A stretch of DNA of 6,535 bases, from NCBI GenBank assembly GCA_900755005.1, contig CAAEEX010000125.1, forward strand, positions 1-6,535, in the 5' to 3' direction. The notes beneath the pieces are model-generated. The model had not been told where the DNA came from, searched no databases, and was given only the letters and a program-made list of their open reading frames with translations. Position numbers and translations under genes: made by a program. This document shows, one piece after another, positions 3,935-6,535 of the stretch (positions are counted from its first letter, which is position 1; each line of letters opens with the position of its first letter). The stretch is from an uncultured Collinsella sp. (GTDB lineage Bacteria > Actinomycetota > Coriobacteriia > Coriobacteriales > Coriobacteriaceae).

Positions 3935-5668
3935 TTACTCCTGCTCGGACTCTTCAGCCTGCTTACGGCTGCGGATGAGGTGCGCCACGCCAATGCACAG
4001 CACCGCGCCGCCAGCGATCCAAGTGAAGGTCACGCCGTTAAGACCGGTGAGCGGGAGGCCAGAGCCCTTCTTGTTCTGGATGGTGACGGGGATCTTGGTC
4101 GAATCAACTTTATTATCGAGATCAGTGGCAACCATATCAGAGGTGTCAGTTACCTTGAGATTCGTCAGTTTACCGGTTGTCGGATCGTACGTAGGCGTCA
4201 CCGTAATTTCGAAGTCTGCGATGGTATTGTAGCCCGCAGGCGTCTTGCTCTCGGAAATCAGATACGTACCTGCAACAAGTCCAGGAATAGAGACCGTATT
4301 GCCCGCCCCCGTGGTTACAAACGTATAAGCTTGGCCCTCGTCATCGGTGAAGCTGCCGTCTTGCTTCAGCCATTTAGCGACTTCATTAGTGGTCCCTTCC
4401 TTGATCATTTTGACCTTAAAGCCAGCAACGAGATTTGCGCTCGAATCCTTCGGGTCGGTCTTAGTGATATTGAAGCCGAAGACGTAGTCGGTGACTTCCT
4501 TTGATTCGGAAGTGCCGGTGCCGGTAGACATGGGATCGTTGGAGTAGACAAGCTTGACTTCGTTGGTGTTACCGGTGGCCGTGTATTCTGCCTTGTCGGT
4601 CAGCTCTGCTTTATAGGTCACAACGACCTTAGAGTCGCCCTTAAGCGTCACACCTGCAGCTTTTGCAGCAGCCTTGAGGTCAGAGAAGGAAATCGACAGG
4701 TCATGACCACCAGTAGAGTTTCCGGAAGCGTCCGTGGTGTCTGCAAGGTTCACCGTGTAACCATCTGAAGGCTGAATAACAGTGTCGCCAATTGTCACCT
4801 TAACGGAAGCCTTGTCGGCATCCAGTCCAACGGAAAGATGGTCATGGAACTCATATTTGTACGTGGTAAAGGTGTCGATGTTACTGGCGACGGTGCCGGT
4901 CAACTTATACTCGATCTTTTCGCCAATCTGCGAGTCGCTCACCTTTCCCCAAGCATCGCCCTCTTTAACCTCCTTGTCGACCGTAGGAATGCTGGTCTTC
5001 TCGGTAACGGTTACACCGCTACCGCCGACAACGGCGAAGATGGGCGAGGTACCCGTATTCTTCTTTGCCGCTTCGGGAGTGCCAAGGGAAGACTCATCGG
5101 TCAGGAACAGGTAGTAACCCGTCTTGGGAGAATTTTTATCATCGTTAGGCACAGTAAAACTATCGCCTGCCGAGAACGAATTGCCCGTAGCATCAACGTT
5201 TTTTTTAACAATACCGGCAATCTTGTTGAGAAGGTGGTCCTTATTAACAACAGTCTTAGCAGTAGTGCCGGTAACGTTCTTAGTCAACCAATCGGCCACG
5301 TCCTGGGCGGTAGCCTTATCAGGCAGCTTGGGATCAGAAGCCTCATACTTCGAATCCGCTTTAATGGCCGCGATAATGGCATTCTGAACATTCGGCTCCA
5401 CGCCGTCGGCCCACTTGATGTTGCTGACGATCTTATCAGTCGCCCCCGCCTCAGTAGGATCCACAACATCGGCCTTAAAAATCTGGTATGCATTGAACTC
5501 AGTGGATGCGTTACCTTCCGCCTGCGTGATGGTGATGCTGTTGGCCGGAGCTGCCGCCACACCCTCAGCAAACGCCATCGTCACCGGGGCCATAACACCA
5601 CCGAAGCTCAGCGCTGCGGTGAGACCTGCCGTCACTGCCAGGCGGGCGATGTTCTTGCTCATACTCAT
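3935..5668 (-). CDS. LPXTG-anchored major pilin, SpaH/EbpB type with isopeptide domains
   Basis: Shaft subunit of a covalently assembled pilus. From the ATG at 5668 (GAGGA seven bases upstream; 5662 is an alternative) it has 577 residues. The frame extends to 5773 without signal-peptide character. The signal peptide is about 1-34, ending AFA. After an N-terminal domain comes VTVTEK (K224), my candidate for the sorting lysine in place of the usual YPK. A D2-type isopeptide domain (about 230-395) begins with PTVDKEV (K232) and includes NTNEVKLVYSN. A SpaA/Cna-B-like domain follows (about 398-532), with K403 in FNITKTD, E-box glutamate E473 in YLISESKTPAGY and N532 near the end. LPLTG (538-542), a hydrophobic span (548-565) and a basic tail form the wall-sorting signal. 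GC (27 of 60 in 5161-5220) is far below that of the upstream pilin gene. Confidence 0.93.
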   Translation of the reverse strand: MSMSKNIARLAVTAGLTAALSFGGVMAPVTMAFAEGVAAAPANSITITQAEGNASTEFNAYQIFKADVVDPTEAGATDKIVSNIKWADGVEPNVQNAIIAAIKADSKYEASDPKLPDKATAQDVADWLTKNVTGTTAKTVVNKDHLLNKIAGIVKKNVDATGNSFSAGDSFTVPNDDKNSPKTGYYLFLTDESSLGTPEAAKKNTGTSPIFAVVGGSGVTVTEKTSIPTVDKEVKEGDAWGKVSDSQIGEKIEYKLTGTVASNIDTFTTYKYEFHDHLSVGLDADKASVKVTIGDTVIQPSDGYTVNLADTTDASGNSTGGHDLSISFSDLKAAAKAAGVTLKGDSKVVVTYKAELTDKAEYTATGNTNEVKLVYSNDPMSTGTGTSESKEVTDYVFGFNITKTDPKDSSANLVAGFKVKMIKEGTTNEVAKWLKQDGSFTDDEGQAYTFVTTGAGNTVSIPGLVAGTYLISESKTPAGYNTIADFEITVTPTYDPTTGKLTNLKVTDTSDMVATDLDNKVDSTKIPVTIQNKKGSGLPLTGLNGVTFTWIAGGAVLCIGVAHLIRSRKQAEESEQE

Positions 5669-5751
5669 CTTCTTTTCCTCTGCTTTCTGCTCGAATTCCA
5701 TTTGATCTAAATCTGTCAGTCTGTGTCTAAGCATCTGCTTGGTTATGTCTC

Positions 5752-5770
5752 GCCCCGCTCTCTGTGGGGC
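5752..5770 (-). promoter_or_regulatory. Small hairpin between the two pilin genes
   Basis: GCCCC and GGGGC pair around a nine-base loop in the spacer between the ancillary pilin stop and the major pilin start. No T-run follows. It could be an mRNA-stabilising or processing site that raises major pilin output, or chance; a 5-bp stem is weak support. Confidence 0.25.
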
Positions 5771-5776
5771 CATTGG

Positions 5777-6535
5777 CTACTCTGTATGGCTGCCACCTCC
5801 CCGCTTGATCAGGAGCGCGACCACGAGGAGTGCGGCTCCGGCGACCGCTGCGGCGGCCGCGGCGTACATTGCCATATCGCCTGTCGAGGGCATAAAGCCT
5901 CCGGTGATAGTGCTAGGGGGCGTGCTGGTGGGCGTGTTGATGAGCGACGCCTCCAGGCTGCCCGTCGACCCGTCCGCGCTGTCGGCGCGCAGGGGCGACT
6001 CTGCCGTGATGGTGAGCTTGGGCTTGGCGGCGGCCACCTGGTCGACGTCCAGGCCCTCGGCCTTGACCGTCACGGAGCGCGTGCCCTCAAAGGCGGCGTA
6101 GCCCTTGGGCGCCTTGAGCTCGCGGACCTCCAGCTTGCCCGAGTCCACGCCCGAGACGGTCACGCGGCCGTCCTCGCCCGTGGTGACGGTGGCCTTGCCC
6201 TCCGCATCCCACGTGCCATTGGCCGAAAGCGTGCGACCGCGGTCGTCGGTGATGCTCAGGACCGCCCCGGGCAGCGGCTTGTCGCCGTCGCTGCCGCGCT
6301 TGGTGAGCGCGAGATCCCAGGTGTAGGCCGTCGCGTCATCGCTCGGCGTATGGGTGAAGCCGGCGTCGCCGGACTGGTCGGCGAAGGGAGAGCGCGGGTA
6401 GCGCAGGTAGACCTCGTTGGGGTTGCCCTTCGCGATGCCGTGGTTGCAGCCGCTGGCGAGCGGCGCGTTGTACACGGCGACCACGCGGGCGCCCGCGGTA
6501 AAGGCGTCGGCCCCGCCGAGCGCGGCGACCAGGTC
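5777..6535 (-). CDS. Ancillary or tip pilin, C-terminal part (gene continues beyond the window)
   Basis: Open from the window edge: 252 codons visible, no start in view. The GTG at 6484 is internal because the frame continues upstream. Residues are counted from the first visible codon. The N-terminal piece ends in NPNEVYLRYP (around 38-47), like the end of a fimbrial isopeptide D2 domain. A SpaA/Cna-B-like domain follows (about 74-163), with lysine K79 in LALTKR and the E-box glutamate E139 in LEVRELKAPKGY. A Thr/Ser/Pro linker leads to the wall-sorting signal: FMPSTG (motif 215-219), an Ala-rich membrane span (224-243) and KR. MPSTG is a non-canonical LPxTG. The major pilin start is about 0.1 kb downstream, so co-transcription is likely. 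It is very GC-rich (43 of 60 in 6001-6060). Confidence 0.9.
   Translation of the reverse strand, partial: DLVAALGGADAFTAGARVVAVYNAPLASGCNHGIAKGNPNEVYLRYPRSPFADQSGDAGFTHTPSDDATAYTWDLALTKRGSDGDKPLPGAVLSITDDRGRTLSANGTWDAEGKATVTTGEDGRVTVSGVDSGKLEVRELKAPKGYAAFEGTRSVTVKAEGLDVDQVAAAKPKLTITAESPLRADSADGSTGSLEASLINTPTSTPPSTITGGFMPSTGDMAMYAAAAAAVAGAALLVVALLIKRGGGSHTE

Noticed and set aside
3773..4504. Plus-strand open frame of 243 codons, and others (3675-4232, 4838-5710) across the major pilin
   Set aside because: They lie antisense to the pilin, whose domains and sorting signal are unmistakable; their products are basic, lack domain features and have no ribosome-binding sites.

Overview
The window looks like Gram-positive, high-GC actinobacterial DNA, probably from the Coriobacteriia. 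A Collinsella-like gut genome is my guess, from the pilin and sortase sequences and the 70% GC of two genes; no taxonomic marker gene is present. Every protein gene I accept lies on the minus strand. The accepted plus-strand elements are two small structured RNAs.

Right part (6535 to 3796, read leftwards): a sortase-assembled pilus locus. It starts with the 3' end of an ancillary or tip pilin (isopeptide D2-type domain end, SpaA-like domain, MPSTG sorting signal). About 0.1 kb later comes a SpaH/EbpB-type major pilin with a signal peptide, isopeptide domains, an E-box and LPLTG. A strong intrinsic terminator follows the major pilin. The matching pilin-polymerising class C sortase lies at the far left (1106 to 168), almost 3 kb away, so the expected pilin-sortase operon is interrupted.

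Middle (3762 to 3023): two copies of a cassette of about 260 bases, roughly 80% identical. Each copy has, on the plus strand, a TACAAT -10 box preceded by an inverted repeat, then a predicted RNA of about 95 nt with a two-helix stem-loop and an intrinsic terminator. Several of its helices carry compensatory base changes between copies. Convergent to this RNA, on the minus strand, is a gene for a 49-residue single-span membrane peptide with a very basic tail. Its stop codon overlaps the U-tract of the RNA's terminator. The gene is intact in one copy and has lost its 5' end in the other. The layout resembles type I toxin-antitoxin loci, but I do not recognise the family; this is the most interesting part of the window.

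Between the cassette and the sortase (2991 to 1226) is a two-gene AbiE-type module. A winged-helix regulator/antitoxin candidate overlaps by 19 bases an AbiEii-type nucleotidyltransferase toxin candidate. It has its own promoter, with a TGGAA/TTCCA operator-like repeat on the -10 box. Its toxin gene and promoter are AT-rich compared with the sortase, consistent with insertion of a defence or stabilisation module into the pilus locus. The last 167 bases (1 to 167) show no gene.
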